A stretch of DNA of 64,000 nt from Butyrivibrio sp. XPD2002 (GTDB lineage Bacteria > Bacillota > Clostridia > Lachnospirales > Lachnospiraceae), in assembly GCF_000423945.1 (NCBI RefSeq), contig NZ_AUIY01000013.1, positions 104,109 through 168,108 of the forward strand, written 5' to 3'. Of this stretch, positions 44,118-54,161 are shown in pieces. Position numbers and translations under genes: made by a program. Every line of letters begins with the position of its first letter. The stretch's first letter is position 1. The notes below the pieces were generated by a model. The model did no database searches. It saw only the letters and a program-made list of their open reading frames with translations, and had not been told where the DNA came from.

Positions 44118-45067
44118 AGTTCATGTTCTTTTTCATAAAGCTTGTTATCCTGCCGTCTCATGAAAATCATCCGGGACAGAAAAAGAATCAAGCTACTTCC
44201 TACAAAAATCTGAATCGGATATGTGATTAGTACGCTTTCAGATATTATCATGCTCAGCATGGTAATAGCGCCAACCGGTGGCATATACATCTTAGTAAAA
44301 TGAATAACGATAAGCATACCACTTGTAGCAACAATTGCTGAAATCGTAATAGGAAGCCCTATCCAAATAGCAAAGAAATATCTTGAAATCACACCAATTA
44401 TGGCACACACAGTTATCACTGCCACCGTTTTGACTGGCATATTTCTTGTTTTGTTCCTTGGCCTGGAAAACTCAGTAAATGCCACAAGTAACGGAGGTGC
44501 CACAACAAATCTATAACCCGTTCTGAATGCAACACCGGCTATTACTGTCACACAAAGGATTCTAATGGAAGTATCTACCATATCGTCCCTGGAATTCAGC
44601 ATCACAGGAACATATTCCTCATCTGCTCGGATTCCCTGAAATAGAAAAAGTTTATGAAACAATATTACAAGTAATGTCAGTACAAATGCAGCTATAGGAT
44701 ACACTATACTTGTAGTATGCATCATCACCGGGAGCACTATTGCTGAGACAAATGGTGCAAACGTGGTTCCTGAAAACATAAAGATTACCTGAGCGATTGT
44801 GAATGCCAAAATCACTTCGATATACGTATCAAACGGAACAAATCTTACAATGCACACTCCTATTATCGCACAGCCTGTTATCAGTGAAAGCATACGCTTT
44901 CCATTAACCTTCCAGCTTCTATTTTTTGCCACCATATATCCAACTGCTAATGCTGTTATCTCAGGAAATATAATCTCCTTCTCATTTAAAGTTTCTGCAA
45001 ATAGTGTCATCAGCGCTACTAACAGAACTGTACAAGCGTATGGTATTATTCTCTTGACTCTATACAT
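44105..45067 (-). CDS. Polytopic membrane protein, HPP-like
   Basis: 320 residues with about nine helices. Two halves share a pattern: FPEITALAVGYMVAKN near the start and the later YMPPVGAITMLSMIISE segment, reminiscent of HPP-family membrane proteins. A soluble loop (RADEEYVPVMLNSRDD) separates the halves. No signature strong enough for a firm family call. Possibly a transporter. Confidence 0.65.
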   Translation of the reverse strand: MYRVKRIIPYACTVLLVALMTLFAETLNEKEIIFPEITALAVGYMVAKNRSWKVNGKRMLSLITGCAIIGVCIVRFVPFDTYIEVILAFTIAQVIFMFSGTTFAPFVSAIVLPVMMHTTSIVYPIAAFVLTLLVILFHKLFLFQGIRADEEYVPVMLNSRDDMVDTSIRILCVTVIAGVAFRTGYRFVVAPPLLVAFTEFSRPRNKTRNMPVKTVAVITVCAIIGVISRYFFAIWIGLPITISAIVATSGMLIVIHFTKMYMPPVGAITMLSMIISESVLITYPIQIFVGSSLILFLSRMIFMRRQDNKLYEKEHELHAE

Positions 45068-45087
45068 ATTCTATAAAAAACATGCAA

Positions 45088-45192
45088 TCAATGTGATGAT
45101 CGCGATTCCTCCTTACTTAAAAATAGCACATTTACTGACACTCTTTCAAAGAAAGACTCCGCAAGGGTCTCGTCTGTTGTTTTTCGTTTCAC
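45088..45192 (-). pseudogene. TetR regulator, N-terminal stub
   Basis: GTG 45192 with AAGGAG upstream begins KRKTTDETLAESFFERVS, the usual first residues of a TetR regulator, but the frame stops after 34 codons and the helix-turn-helix is missing. It lies next to a broken MATE gene, which it may once have controlled. Confidence 0.6.
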
Positions 45193-45291
45193 AGCTATTC
45201 ACTCCTTTAGTCAATTTTAATCAGGATCTGCAAAAGAATTAAGCATATATAGTAAATAAAAGTTACTATTCCAAGCAAGTGGCTTTGCAAA

Positions 45292-46423
45292 TCAAGCCGC
45301 TTGTGCTTTTTCGGCAGCTGTTTCTACAATAGTGCTCTTTGCGTCAAGCTCCTTAATTACACTTCTTGCCGTCAGAACAACAGCTACTGATGTTACAATG
45401 TCCGCTACAGGAGCTGAGAAAAGAACTCCCTCAACTCCAAATAACATAGGAAGAACGATAGCAAGCGGAACGCTTAATACAAAGTCCCTGAGTAATGACA
45501 GCCCCATAGCCATTGCAGGTTTTCCAAGAGACTGAAGGAAAACACTGGTAGACTTCTGGATGCATGTCAAAATGATCATCGAAAGGAAAAGCCTGAATGA
45601 AAGAACTGCACATTGCTCCATATTTAACAAGAACATTGTTCATTACACCCATGATTACTACGATAGAGATCTGAGTTAAGAAACTGCTTATTCCAAGAGG
45701 AACAAAATTATCTATTACGGCCATATTAGGAATCATGTTATTCCATGCGAGCTTAAAGGTCTTGGCTCTGAAAAGAATATATACTATTCCGCAGATTGCT
45801 GTAACAATCTGACCGGCTATGGTCGCAATAGCAGCGCCCATCATTCCCATATGAAGAGCAAAAATAGCTATAGGATCTAAAATCACATTAATTATGCATC
45901 CCACAAGGGTTGTAATCATGGCAAATTTGGGGCTTCCATCAGCTCTGATTATGGAATTTAGGCCATTCCCCACAACAAAGAAAGGAATTCCTAAAATGAT
46001 ATAATCAAAGTACTCATTGGCATATGGAAGGTTGTTCTTGGTAGCTCCAAATGCTGTAAGAATCTGTGACTTAAATGCAGCAAAAAGAACGGCCATTATA
46101 ACTCCGGATACCACAAGAAGCATTACAACATTGCCCATGCTCTTATTTCCGGACTTAACATCTTTTTTACCCTGACAAAGGCTAAGATATGCAGCGGCGC
46201 CATCACCAAGCATCAGAGCAATCGCAAGTGATATAACTGTGATAGGAAAAACAACGTTTGTTGCACCATTTCCAAGATATCCTATGCCTCTTCCAATGAA
46301 AATCTGATCCACTATGTTATAAAGTGACGATACAAGAAGCGACATAATGCAGGGAATTGAAAACTTTAGAAGAAGCTTCCCTATCCTCTCTTCTGCCAGG
46401 TAGTTGTTTGCGTTCTGAATCAT
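45292..46423 (-). pseudogene. MATE family efflux transporter, internal deletion and frameshift
   Basis: Starting at ATG 46423 (AAGGAGG upstream) the product is a good MATE N-terminal half (LLVSSLYNIVDQIFIGRGIGYLGNGA, GDGAAAYLSLCQGKKD) up to KYGAM near 45640. The family C-terminus (LTCIQKSTSVFLQSLGKP, APVADIVTS) continues in another frame to 45292. About 100 residues including the middle helices are absent, so a deletion and frameshift have destroyed the gene. Confidence 0.85.
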
Positions 46424-46443
46424 TTTTACCTCCTTAAAAACCA

Positions 46444-46486
46444 TAAAAAAGAACACGGTAAGCGAGGTCTTCACTTACACGTGTTC
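46444..46486 (-). terminator. Leader terminator (attenuator) before the MATE gene
   Basis: Arms GAACACG/CGTGTTC plus an inner GTAAG/CTTAC pair (46451-46486) form a near-perfect hairpin; on the minus strand it is followed by six T residues, 20-25 nt before the MATE ribosome site. Two more small hairpins lie further upstream (46487-46496 and 46516-46526), so a regulated leader is likely. Confidence 0.8.
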
Positions 46487-46646
46487 GGTTACAACCTAGT
46501 ATTAATAAATCGTCAGCCCATCGGGCAACATTCAATTACTTGATTATAATACTGATTTTTTTAGGCTCACGTAATAGTTAGATTTGACAAAAAAATTATC
46601 TATTTTGAAAATTTCATGCGCCTTTGTATGTATTGGTATCTTTTTT

Positions 46647-46740
46647 TACCATATTCCCATTACATGCTGCATCAAAAGGCTGACAACTGTTATTACGATT
46701 CAGCAACAGCCGCCAAGTAATATCGGCTTTCCACTTGATT
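46647..46740 (-). pseudogene. Diverged duplicate of the yeiH 3' end
   Basis: About 94 bp match the last 90 bp of the yeiH gene (42059 onward), including the codons for QHVMGIW and the stop, with roughly ten differences. There is no start or upstream coding part. It directly borders the left 41-bp repeat of the galactan island. Confidence 0.85.
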
Positions 46741-46784
46741 GGATAAGCTAGACTGTAACAGCCTTATAGCGGCTTTTGATGTTT

Positions 46785-46825
46785 ACAGATATAATTTACG
46801 CTATCAAAAAGTAAGCCTCTTTTTC
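46785..46825. repeat. Left copy of a perfect 41-bp direct repeat
   Basis: The 41 bases starting ACAGATATAATTTACGCTAT are identical to 57308-57348 and in the same orientation. This copy lies 50 bp past the end of the GH53 gene and carries only the last codons of the gene found complete at the right copy. Confidence 0.92.
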
Positions 46826-46875
46826 CATTGGTGCGATAGGATCCTATTATACGTTTTTTATATTGCGCTATATTG

Positions 46876-49800
46876 TCATTTTACTATTATTTTACACTTT
46901 GCCTTGAACTTACCATCCTTTGTAGTGACGGTAATTGTTGCCTTGCCCTTTGAAACAGCTGTAACTTTTCCGCTGCGACTGACACGTGCAACCTTTTTAT
47001 TACTGCTCTTCCAGGACACCTTTTGATTTGTGGCATTATAGGGTTTAACTGTTGCCTTAAGCTTATATTTTTTCCCTATCTTAAGGGTCTTCTTTTTTTT
47101 GTTTAGCTTAACCTTTGTAACCTTTACAACTTCACTCTCACTCTGAGCCTTGACTGTAGTTGCCTTTTCATCATTTACTACAGTTCGCTGTGAGGGCTGC
47201 GCATCATTTATATCTGCGCTATTATCCTGTTTATCATCTGTATCTACTTTTTCAGGTGCTGAAGCTATTTCTCCGGTCTTCCAAAGAGCAAAATCATCCC
47301 ATGCTCCCCAGCAACCGGCTGAAGCATTTGTACTTGCTCCAATTGTAAGCCTGGTTCCATCCTCGGTTATTTCTATATTATCTATCGTAGGATTCTGGAA
47401 TTCCTGCCATTTTGTCACGCCTGCCTGGGCTGATTTCTCTTCACCATTAAGTATGGCATATAATTTGAACTCATCATTTTCGCCGGCATCGCCACCTTCA
47501 ACAAAAGCGCTAAGACTGTATATGCCTTTATTTAGAGTAACCTCCTGCTCAACGTTAAACTTAAATGCTGTTCCATACCAGAATTTCATGCACCACTCAC
47601 CGGTATGAACATTGGATGAATCCTGCTTGATTGCAATTTCGCTTGTGGATACATCAGATGTAATTGTCCAGCCCTTATCTCCTTCTTCAAATCCGGGGTT
47701 AGCAAGGAAATTCATAGGCTTTATTGTCAGCTTGCAGGATACTGCAACGCCTCCGTCAACATCTGCAGTTCCTGATATCATATAGACTCCGGCTCCGCTT
47801 TCCATTGCCGTTTTTATATCCTCTTCGGACCAAACAATATTTACTTCTTTGGTTGTGCCATCATTGTATTTAGCAGTACCTGTTTCAGGCAGCTTTATTT
47901 CTTCATCAATTACGGCTTCTACAGCATTAACATCAACACCATTTAACCTTAACTTAGCCTTTGCACCTGTTCTCATGTAGCTGTACATTTTTGCAGATGC
48001 TAACGGATGTCCATAGAAGTCAAACCATGCTTCGTTTTCCACAACGGCGCCGCCTCCGCCATATTCCTGTACCCCTATGTCATAATCCCTGGCATAGGAG
48101 CTGGCCCAACCTGTACCATAATTTTCCCAGTTATCTTTATTGGCTTCTATAGATATTGCTACTTCATCTCCTGATTCACCATGCATATTTACAGGTAGCC
48201 ATGCAGGTTCCCAGTAAAAAACTCCAATGCCATTTTCTATCGACGCAACTGCATCAACTACCCCTCTTACGGAATCTGCCTGTCCCTGAGGAGATACATC
48301 GAAGTTAAAAGGCTCTTTTCCTGCATCATAGTCCTCTTGTGTTTCAGTATTTGCGCAACCATCAGCGTCATCGAGTGTGTATACATATGAAGTCTCGGTA
48401 ACCATTACCTTTTTACCATAGTTATTGGCAATGGCGGACAGTTCATTTTTCAGGTTATCGAGCGTTCCATGCCAATAAGGATAATAAGATGATGCAAAAA
48501 CATCATAATCAACATTCTTAAGCTGAGATGCATAATAATCATATCTGCCACCTTCAGGATTGGTAAAATGTACTGCAACCAAAATGTCCTTAGACACTTC
48601 TCTTACGGCTTCTGCACCAGCTGCAAACATTTTGAGCATTCCATCCCAGCTTTTTTCACCGGCAATACCGTTATTAGTCTCATTGCCTACCTGAACCATT
48701 CCAACATTAACACCACTGTTAATAAGATCTTTAAGGCTGTCAATTGTAAACTGTTTTAGTGTAGTTGCTTTAGCATCGACATCCATATTCTTCCAAGCTT
48801 TAGGTGCTGTCTGCTTCCCGGGGTCTGCCCAGAAATCAGAATAGTGAAAATCTATAAGAACCTTCATCCCTGCGCCGGTTGCCCACTGGCCTATCTGTAT
48901 AGCCTTAGCCAGATCGCAGGTACCACCACCATATCCATTACCATTTTCATCGTAAGGATCATTCCATACACGGATTCTCACATAATTAACGCCGCAGTCA
49001 TGAAGGAAATTGAAATATCCCTGATCATCCAGCTCATTGCCATCGTAATCATAGTATTTCACTCCTCCATTCTTCAGAGCAACATAGGAGCTGACATCAA
49101 CACCGGTAATGAAGTTCTCATCGCATCCTTCGACCTTATTTACAAAAATCTCCGCCTCCACTGCGGGTTCATCCTGTACAGGATCCTGGTTATCCATCTG
49201 AGTATCCTCTTCATCATTTTGATTGTTTTCTGTTTCATCGGGCGTATCGTTCTGGTCAGAACCATCATCCGAACCTTCGTTACTACTATTATTGACAGTA
49301 TAAAGTCTGACATTATCAATATCGCCCCAGTACGAACTATTTATATGCCCCGAAAAGGCAATAGTAAGATCTGTCATTTCATCTGTTAATGTAAATGCCT
49401 CTGTTTCATAGGTGCTCCAGTTATCCCAGCCACAGGTTGTAATATTCCAGGATACACCAGATACAGTTGCTGCCAAACCAGAATCTGCCTCTGCTCCATC
49501 TGCATCAAAACAGAGTTTATAGGTTCCTGCCGAAACCCCTGAAATAGTCTGCGATAAACTCATCTCCTCCGCTTCTGAATTATTATTCCAATAATTAAAA
49601 AATGATGTAGTATTATTTTTTGCCCATTCATCCATCTTAATTTTGTAACCTGACACATCACCATCAGCGCCTTCAAAAGAAACATCCCATCCGGTTGTAT
49701 CTCCGTTTTCAAAATCACCGTTTTTTACGAGTCCGGTATCCTTCCACTTAATTTCCTTTTCTTCTTCCGCATTACCATCAGAAACATTTGCATCTAATGA

Positions 49801-49932
49801 AAAGGAATCCTCTGTGCCTTCTGCTTCTCCGGTCGCATAAGTTGTAATCCCGGTCTGTCCGGTAATCATCATAACTGCCATCGCTGCACTTATGTACGTA
49901 ACAACATTTCCATTAAATCTGCCGCTTTTCAT
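46876..49932 (-). CDS. Secreted arabinogalactan endo-beta-1,4-galactanase, GH53, with extra domains
   Basis: 1018 residues. Signal peptide about 1-33; a carbohydrate-binding-like domain to about 210; a Glu/Asp/Asn-rich linker; the GH53 barrel about 270-650 with acid/base Glu in QVGNETNNG and nucleophile Glu in VTETSYVY; a BIG_4-like segment (GTAKYNDGTTKEVNIVWSEED); another binding module near 790-920 (FLANPGFEEGDKGW); and a C-terminal Big_2 domain rich in Lys. It cuts galactan outside the cell. GGGAGG precedes the ATG. Last gene of the island operon. Confidence 0.93.
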   Translation of the reverse strand: MKSGRFNGNVVTYISAAMAVMMITGQTGITTYATGEAEGTEDSFSLDANVSDGNAEEEKEIKWKDTGLVKNGDFENGDTTGWDVSFEGADGDVSGYKIKMDEWAKNNTTSFFNYWNNNSEAEEMSLSQTISGVSAGTYKLCFDADGAEADSGLAATVSGVSWNITTCGWDNWSTYETEAFTLTDEMTDLTIAFSGHINSSYWGDIDNVRLYTVNNSSNEGSDDGSDQNDTPDETENNQNDEEDTQMDNQDPVQDEPAVEAEIFVNKVEGCDENFITGVDVSSYVALKNGGVKYYDYDGNELDDQGYFNFLHDCGVNYVRIRVWNDPYDENGNGYGGGTCDLAKAIQIGQWATGAGMKVLIDFHYSDFWADPGKQTAPKAWKNMDVDAKATTLKQFTIDSLKDLINSGVNVGMVQVGNETNNGIAGEKSWDGMLKMFAAGAEAVREVSKDILVAVHFTNPEGGRYDYYASQLKNVDYDVFASSYYPYWHGTLDNLKNELSAIANNYGKKVMVTETSYVYTLDDADGCANTETQEDYDAGKEPFNFDVSPQGQADSVRGVVDAVASIENGIGVFYWEPAWLPVNMHGESGDEVAISIEANKDNWENYGTGWASSYARDYDIGVQEYGGGGAVVENEAWFDFYGHPLASAKMYSYMRTGAKAKLRLNGVDVNAVEAVIDEEIKLPETGTAKYNDGTTKEVNIVWSEEDIKTAMESGAGVYMISGTADVDGGVAVSCKLTIKPMNFLANPGFEEGDKGWTITSDVSTSEIAIKQDSSNVHTGEWCMKFWYGTAFKFNVEQEVTLNKGIYSLSAFVEGGDAGENDEFKLYAILNGEEKSAQAGVTKWQEFQNPTIDNIEITEDGTRLTIGASTNASAGCWGAWDDFALWKTGEIASAPEKVDTDDKQDNSADINDAQPSQRTVVNDEKATTVKAQSESEVVKVTKVKLNKKKKTLKIGKKYKLKATVKPYNATNQKVSWKSSNKKVARVSRSGKVTAVSKGKATITVTTKDGKFKAKCKIIVK

Positions 49933-50008
49933 TGTAATCCTCCCTTTTGCTATACCTGCATAACTAATTTGTTAAATATCACACAGCTCCTTCATCCTTT
50001 ATAAATAG

Positions 50009-52390
50009 TTAGAATTCAATATTTACACTGTTTAAGCCTTCAGATGATAATAAAACACTCCCCGTTTCCTCTTTGTTTTTCTTTTTAAAAGCGGCAAGTA
50101 ATTTCCCTGCAAGCATATTTCTTTTATCGGATTTATATCCTGAAAGGTCCTGCATATTTCCGGCGTCCATTCCAATAAACTCAACGTTATCAGAGCAAAC
50201 TACACTTATCAGGCTGTCTACATCAGGGACAGCTCTGCCATCTTCATCTCTCGCTGTTATCTCCACAAGATAGAATTCACCTGCCTTTTCCACCGATGCT
50301 TCTAAGGATGATGGCTTTTTTGTTGTAACAACTTCGCAAGTCTTAACAACTTTATCCCCCATATAACCTTCTGCTCTTAATACACCGGGTTCATAAGGTA
50401 CATCCCATGTAAGATGAAGATCACCTGTAGTTGGGCGAAAACGTCTGAGTTCATCATCCCAGCTATTCATGGCTCCATATCTTGGGCATGGGGCGCTCGC
50501 TTTTTCTGAAATAAGCTTATCGTTAATATATAGCTTTACTCTCTCACAGTTGGTATAACATATTACTGTTTTAAAAGTGCCCTCTTCGCCCTCAAAATTC
50601 CAGTGAGGAAGCAAATGAAGAGTTATATCTTTTTCATTCCAGATAGACCTGAAATAGTAATAAGCATCCTTTTTGAAACCGGCTGTATCAATTGCTCCAA
50701 AATTAGCTCCTCTTCTTGGCCAATGCGACTCACCAAGATAATCTATCCCAGTCCAGATAAAGTCACCGGCAACATAATCCCTGCTTGCTGTAAATCTCCA
50801 GAGTGCTTCATGTGTAAGCGATGCAGTAATATAGTTGTCATTAAAGTCTCTTGTCTGGCTATAGTCGCCTCTATCTCCACACACAGAAGGATTCTCAGAG
50901 CCTATCATTATCCTGTCAGGATATACAAGCTTATCATCTTCATAGAATCTTTCCGCTCTCTCTCTCCATCTTCCTACATAGTTATAGCCAACTACATCTA
51001 TCTCATTCATAAATTCCTGTTTGGTTTCAATCCCCGGAAGAGATGCGATGTTATCACAAGCACTTGTTGTTAACCTGCTGCTGTCTTCTTCATGAACTAT
51101 ATCAGATAGAAACTTAGCTATCTTAGGACCATCTGTGAAAGCCTGTTCAGGGATCTCATTTCCTATACTCCACAGAATTACTGATGGATGATTATAATCA
51201 CGTCTTATCATTCTCTGTAATTCCGTTTTTACATCTTTACAGAAAAATTGACTAAAACCGTACGAAGGCTCTTCTGAAAAATAGTTTTCATTTTTATTCT
51301 TTCCAAGCATCCATTCGTCACAAATCTCGTCCATTACCACAAATCCCATGCTGTCGCACAAGTCAAGAAATCCCGGTGCCGGTGGGTTATGTGAACACCT
51401 GATACCGTTTACTCCCATGTCCTTTAACGTATTCAGACGTTTTTCCCAGATATCCTTATAGAATGCAGATCCAAACAAGCCACTGTCATGATGAAGACAA
51501 ACGCCTTTAATCTTTATTTTTTCTCCATTCAGCTTAAACCCTTCATCACAGGAAAAAGCTATTGTTCGTATACCAACACTTTCTCTGCGTTCATCCAGAA
51601 GCTCTCCATCACAGAATACCTGAGTTACAAATGTGTAAAGATATGGTTTGTCTATTTCCCATAAAATTGGTCTCTGAACAAACATTCTTGTTGCAGCCTG
51701 TGATGTTTCATTTGAATCAAGGCAAAGTGTTGCACCAGCCTTGCATGAAAGCTGTCCCTTTTTATCCAAGAGCTGCCACTTTATTACAACATCCTTTTTT
51801 TCTTTCTCATAGTTAATAGCGCTGCTCTTTACATCAAGAATAGCCATTTTTTCATCATCAGTCACTTCGGCTGTTTCGACTTTTATACCAAAGTAATCCA
51901 GGCATTGCCTTGATGTTTTTCTTATATACACGTCTCTATATATACCCGAGCCTGTATACCATCTGCTATTAGGCTGCTTGCTATTATTTACTCTTACTGA
52001 AATGAGATTATCTCCCTCAACCAGTTTATCTGTTATATCTACCACAAATGTAGAATATCCATATGACTGACTTCCTGCCTTTAAGCCATTTATGTATATC
52101 TCACTTTCCATGTATATTCCTTCAAAAATGAGCTCAACATGCTTTAGTAAATCATCCTTGGAAATCTTTATTTTTTTTCTATACCAGCCAATTCCGGCAT
52201 GAGCATAGCCGCCACCTGCCCCGCTCCTGTTCTCTTTCTTTGGTGCAAAATATGTATCCCAATCGTGTGGAAGCTCTATATGATCCCAGCCTTCATCGCG
52301 ATAATCAATTTGGGCAAACTCACCGTTGCTACAATCTTCACATATAAATTTCCATTCTTCATTTATTATCTTGGCATCTTTTAAATTCAT
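50009..52390 (-). CDS. GH2 family beta-galactosidase
   Basis: 793 residues, no signal peptide. N-terminal jelly roll (GIGWYRKKIKI), Ig-like domain, then the catalytic barrel with acid/base Glu in WSIGNEIPEQ and nucleophile Glu in MIGSENPS; a C-terminal beta domain (DI-type) follows. It would release galactose from imported galacto-oligosaccharides made by the GH53 enzyme. GGGAGA precedes the start. Confidence 0.92.
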   Translation of the reverse strand: MNLKDAKIINEEWKFICEDCSNGEFAQIDYRDEGWDHIELPHDWDTYFAPKKENRSGAGGGYAHAGIGWYRKKIKISKDDLLKHVELIFEGIYMESEIYINGLKAGSQSYGYSTFVVDITDKLVEGDNLISVRVNNSKQPNSRWYTGSGIYRDVYIRKTSRQCLDYFGIKVETAEVTDDEKMAILDVKSSAINYEKEKKDVVIKWQLLDKKGQLSCKAGATLCLDSNETSQAATRMFVQRPILWEIDKPYLYTFVTQVFCDGELLDERRESVGIRTIAFSCDEGFKLNGEKIKIKGVCLHHDSGLFGSAFYKDIWEKRLNTLKDMGVNGIRCSHNPPAPGFLDLCDSMGFVVMDEICDEWMLGKNKNENYFSEEPSYGFSQFFCKDVKTELQRMIRRDYNHPSVILWSIGNEIPEQAFTDGPKIAKFLSDIVHEEDSSRLTTSACDNIASLPGIETKQEFMNEIDVVGYNYVGRWRERAERFYEDDKLVYPDRIMIGSENPSVCGDRGDYSQTRDFNDNYITASLTHEALWRFTASRDYVAGDFIWTGIDYLGESHWPRRGANFGAIDTAGFKKDAYYYFRSIWNEKDITLHLLPHWNFEGEEGTFKTVICYTNCERVKLYINDKLISEKASAPCPRYGAMNSWDDELRRFRPTTGDLHLTWDVPYEPGVLRAEGYMGDKVVKTCEVVTTKKPSSLEASVEKAGEFYLVEITARDEDGRAVPDVDSLISVVCSDNVEFIGMDAGNMQDLSGYKSDKRNMLAGKLLAAFKKKNKEETGSVLLSSEGLNSVNIEF

Positions 52391-52411
52391 CGTTTCTCCC
52401 TAAAATTCTCT

Positions 52412-52441
52412 TAAAAAGGGAGCAGTAAAACTACTGCTCCC
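52412..52441 (-). terminator. Intra-operon terminator
   Basis: Perfect 10-bp stem GGGAGCAGTA / TACTGCTCCC (52418-52427, 52432-52441) followed on the minus strand by TTTTTAAG, between the binding-protein gene and the GH2 gene. It should raise transport-gene mRNA relative to enzyme mRNA. Confidence 0.9.
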
Positions 52442-52522
52442 TCCAGGTTGTCATAAGTTAAATACTTCGGAATAATTTCTACCTTTTTGATCTCACAGTC
52501 ATTTTGTACCAATATTACATAA

Positions 52523-54121
52523 TTAATTTCCCTGTTTCTCAGCAACATATGCCTCTGCCTGGGATTCAAGTTCTGCAATAATATCTCTGATTCCTGCATT
52601 TTCCAAAGCCGCACTAAATTCAGCAATTGACGCATCTACATCGTCTACAAGACCGTTTACAAGTGGTCCATAATAAATATCTACAGCAGCCTCAACAGCA
52701 GCAAACTGCGTTGATACATTTGTCGAATCAAAATTAAAGCCATCATAGATATGATCAGGTTTTATATTTGCGTTAAATGCTTCATCAAGCTGATCATATA
52801 CTTTATCTACTTCTGTTTTGTTCTCGATATACTCCGTACGTGTAATAGTCATATTATTCCAGCCCCAATTACAGTTTGAGCTTACTCCATAGTTTGTTTC
52901 ATCAATTATCTTATACTGGTCATCTCCTACAGCTTCCCAGTGCTTCCCTTCTATTCCAAGCATAGCAAGATCGTACACCTCAGGGTTTGTGTAGAACTCA
53001 TTAAGCACCATCATAGCTCTTTCTTTGTTCTTACTGTTATTATTGATAGCCACACCATTATTGATATATGAGTTAACCTTCTTGGGCTGTGATGATACCG
53101 GATCAACGATCGTTACGTTCCATTCAGGATGCTCAGTCTCTGCCTGTCTTCCATAATTTCTGCAGCTTCCAAGATTCCAGGCAAGTGTTGCAGTTTTCCC
53201 ATTCAAAAGACCAACCTGACGCTCTTCAGTTGAATTCAAAACATCAGATGACCATGCTCCCATATCAGCAAGTTCTTTTACCTGCTTGCAGTAATCTGCA
53301 AATCCATCCCAGTCAAGAAGATATGTAAATGATAAATCACTTGGATCCTGTGTATTGTATAGAATCATTTCACCACCATGAGGTGCACCACCTGTTATTG
53401 TATATCCTTTGTTTTGGAAATATTGATAATTGGGGCCACCCTGGCTCGCATAAAATCCATCATTAGCACAAGCCTTATAAAACTCTACAAGTTCATCCCA
53501 GTTTGTTATTTTTTCAATGCCATATTTTTCCATCAAATCGCCACGGATAGTCATTACATCCTGACCAAATTCATTCTGGTAATTTGGTACCATGTAAATA
53601 TTGCCATTGATTTTTGCCTGTTCCCAAGCCATTTCCGGTACTACATTCCAAATATCAGGTGCATAGGTCTTTATGAAATCCTCTGATAAAGGATAAAATC
53701 CTCCGAGTGCCGCTGTCTGCTCATAATGGCACCAGCTTGATGCTGTAAATATCAGATCAAAGTCTTCCTGTGAAGAGAATAAAAGTGAATATTTTGTATC
53801 ATGATCGCCCCAGGACAAAAAGTCCACTGAAAGAGAACAGTTGAGCTTTTTCTCCAGTATCTCATTGATTTTGCCATATACTTCATCAAAGTCAGCTGTT
53901 CTATCACCTATAAGATACATTTTTAAGTCAACGTGTTCAGATGTATCTGGAACCTGACCAGTTGCCTCGTCTGATTCTGATGCTTCGCCTGAATCTGCAG
54001 ACTCGCCTAACTGATCTGCAGGCGCTTCTGAGACTTCATTTTTCGCCTGACTACCGCATCCTGAAACGATTCCACATGTCATCCCCAATGCCAATAAAAC
54101 TGATAATACCCGTTTTTTCAT
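52523..54121 (-). CDS. ABC transporter oligosaccharide-binding lipoprotein
   Basis: 532 residues, the long LplA/YtcQ type. Lipobox VSGC at about 19-22, an acidic Ser/Glu tether to 55, then a binding fold (LKMYLIGDRTADFDEVYGKI, INGNIYMVPNYQNEFGQDVMTIRGDL). GGAGGATGTA precedes the ATG. It supplies galacto-oligosaccharides to the two permeases encoded upstream. Confidence 0.92.
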   Translation of the reverse strand: MKKRVLSVLLALGMTCGIVSGCGSQAKNEVSEAPADQLGESADSGEASESDEATGQVPDTSEHVDLKMYLIGDRTADFDEVYGKINEILEKKLNCSLSVDFLSWGDHDTKYSLLFSSQEDFDLIFTASSWCHYEQTAALGGFYPLSEDFIKTYAPDIWNVVPEMAWEQAKINGNIYMVPNYQNEFGQDVMTIRGDLMEKYGIEKITNWDELVEFYKACANDGFYASQGGPNYQYFQNKGYTITGGAPHGGEMILYNTQDPSDLSFTYLLDWDGFADYCKQVKELADMGAWSSDVLNSTEERQVGLLNGKTATLAWNLGSCRNYGRQAETEHPEWNVTIVDPVSSQPKKVNSYINNGVAINNNSKNKERAMMVLNEFYTNPEVYDLAMLGIEGKHWEAVGDDQYKIIDETNYGVSSNCNWGWNNMTITRTEYIENKTEVDKVYDQLDEAFNANIKPDHIYDGFNFDSTNVSTQFAAVEAAVDIYYGPLVNGLVDDVDASIAEFSAALENAGIRDIIAELESQAEAYVAEKQGN

Positions 54122-54161
54122 TACATCCTCCTTAAACTATGAAATACTTAATCTTTATCAT

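Noticed and set aside
47150..49389. Several long open frames on the plus strand inside the GH53 gene
   Set aside because: They are antisense shadows of a clearly coding gene with recognisable domains.
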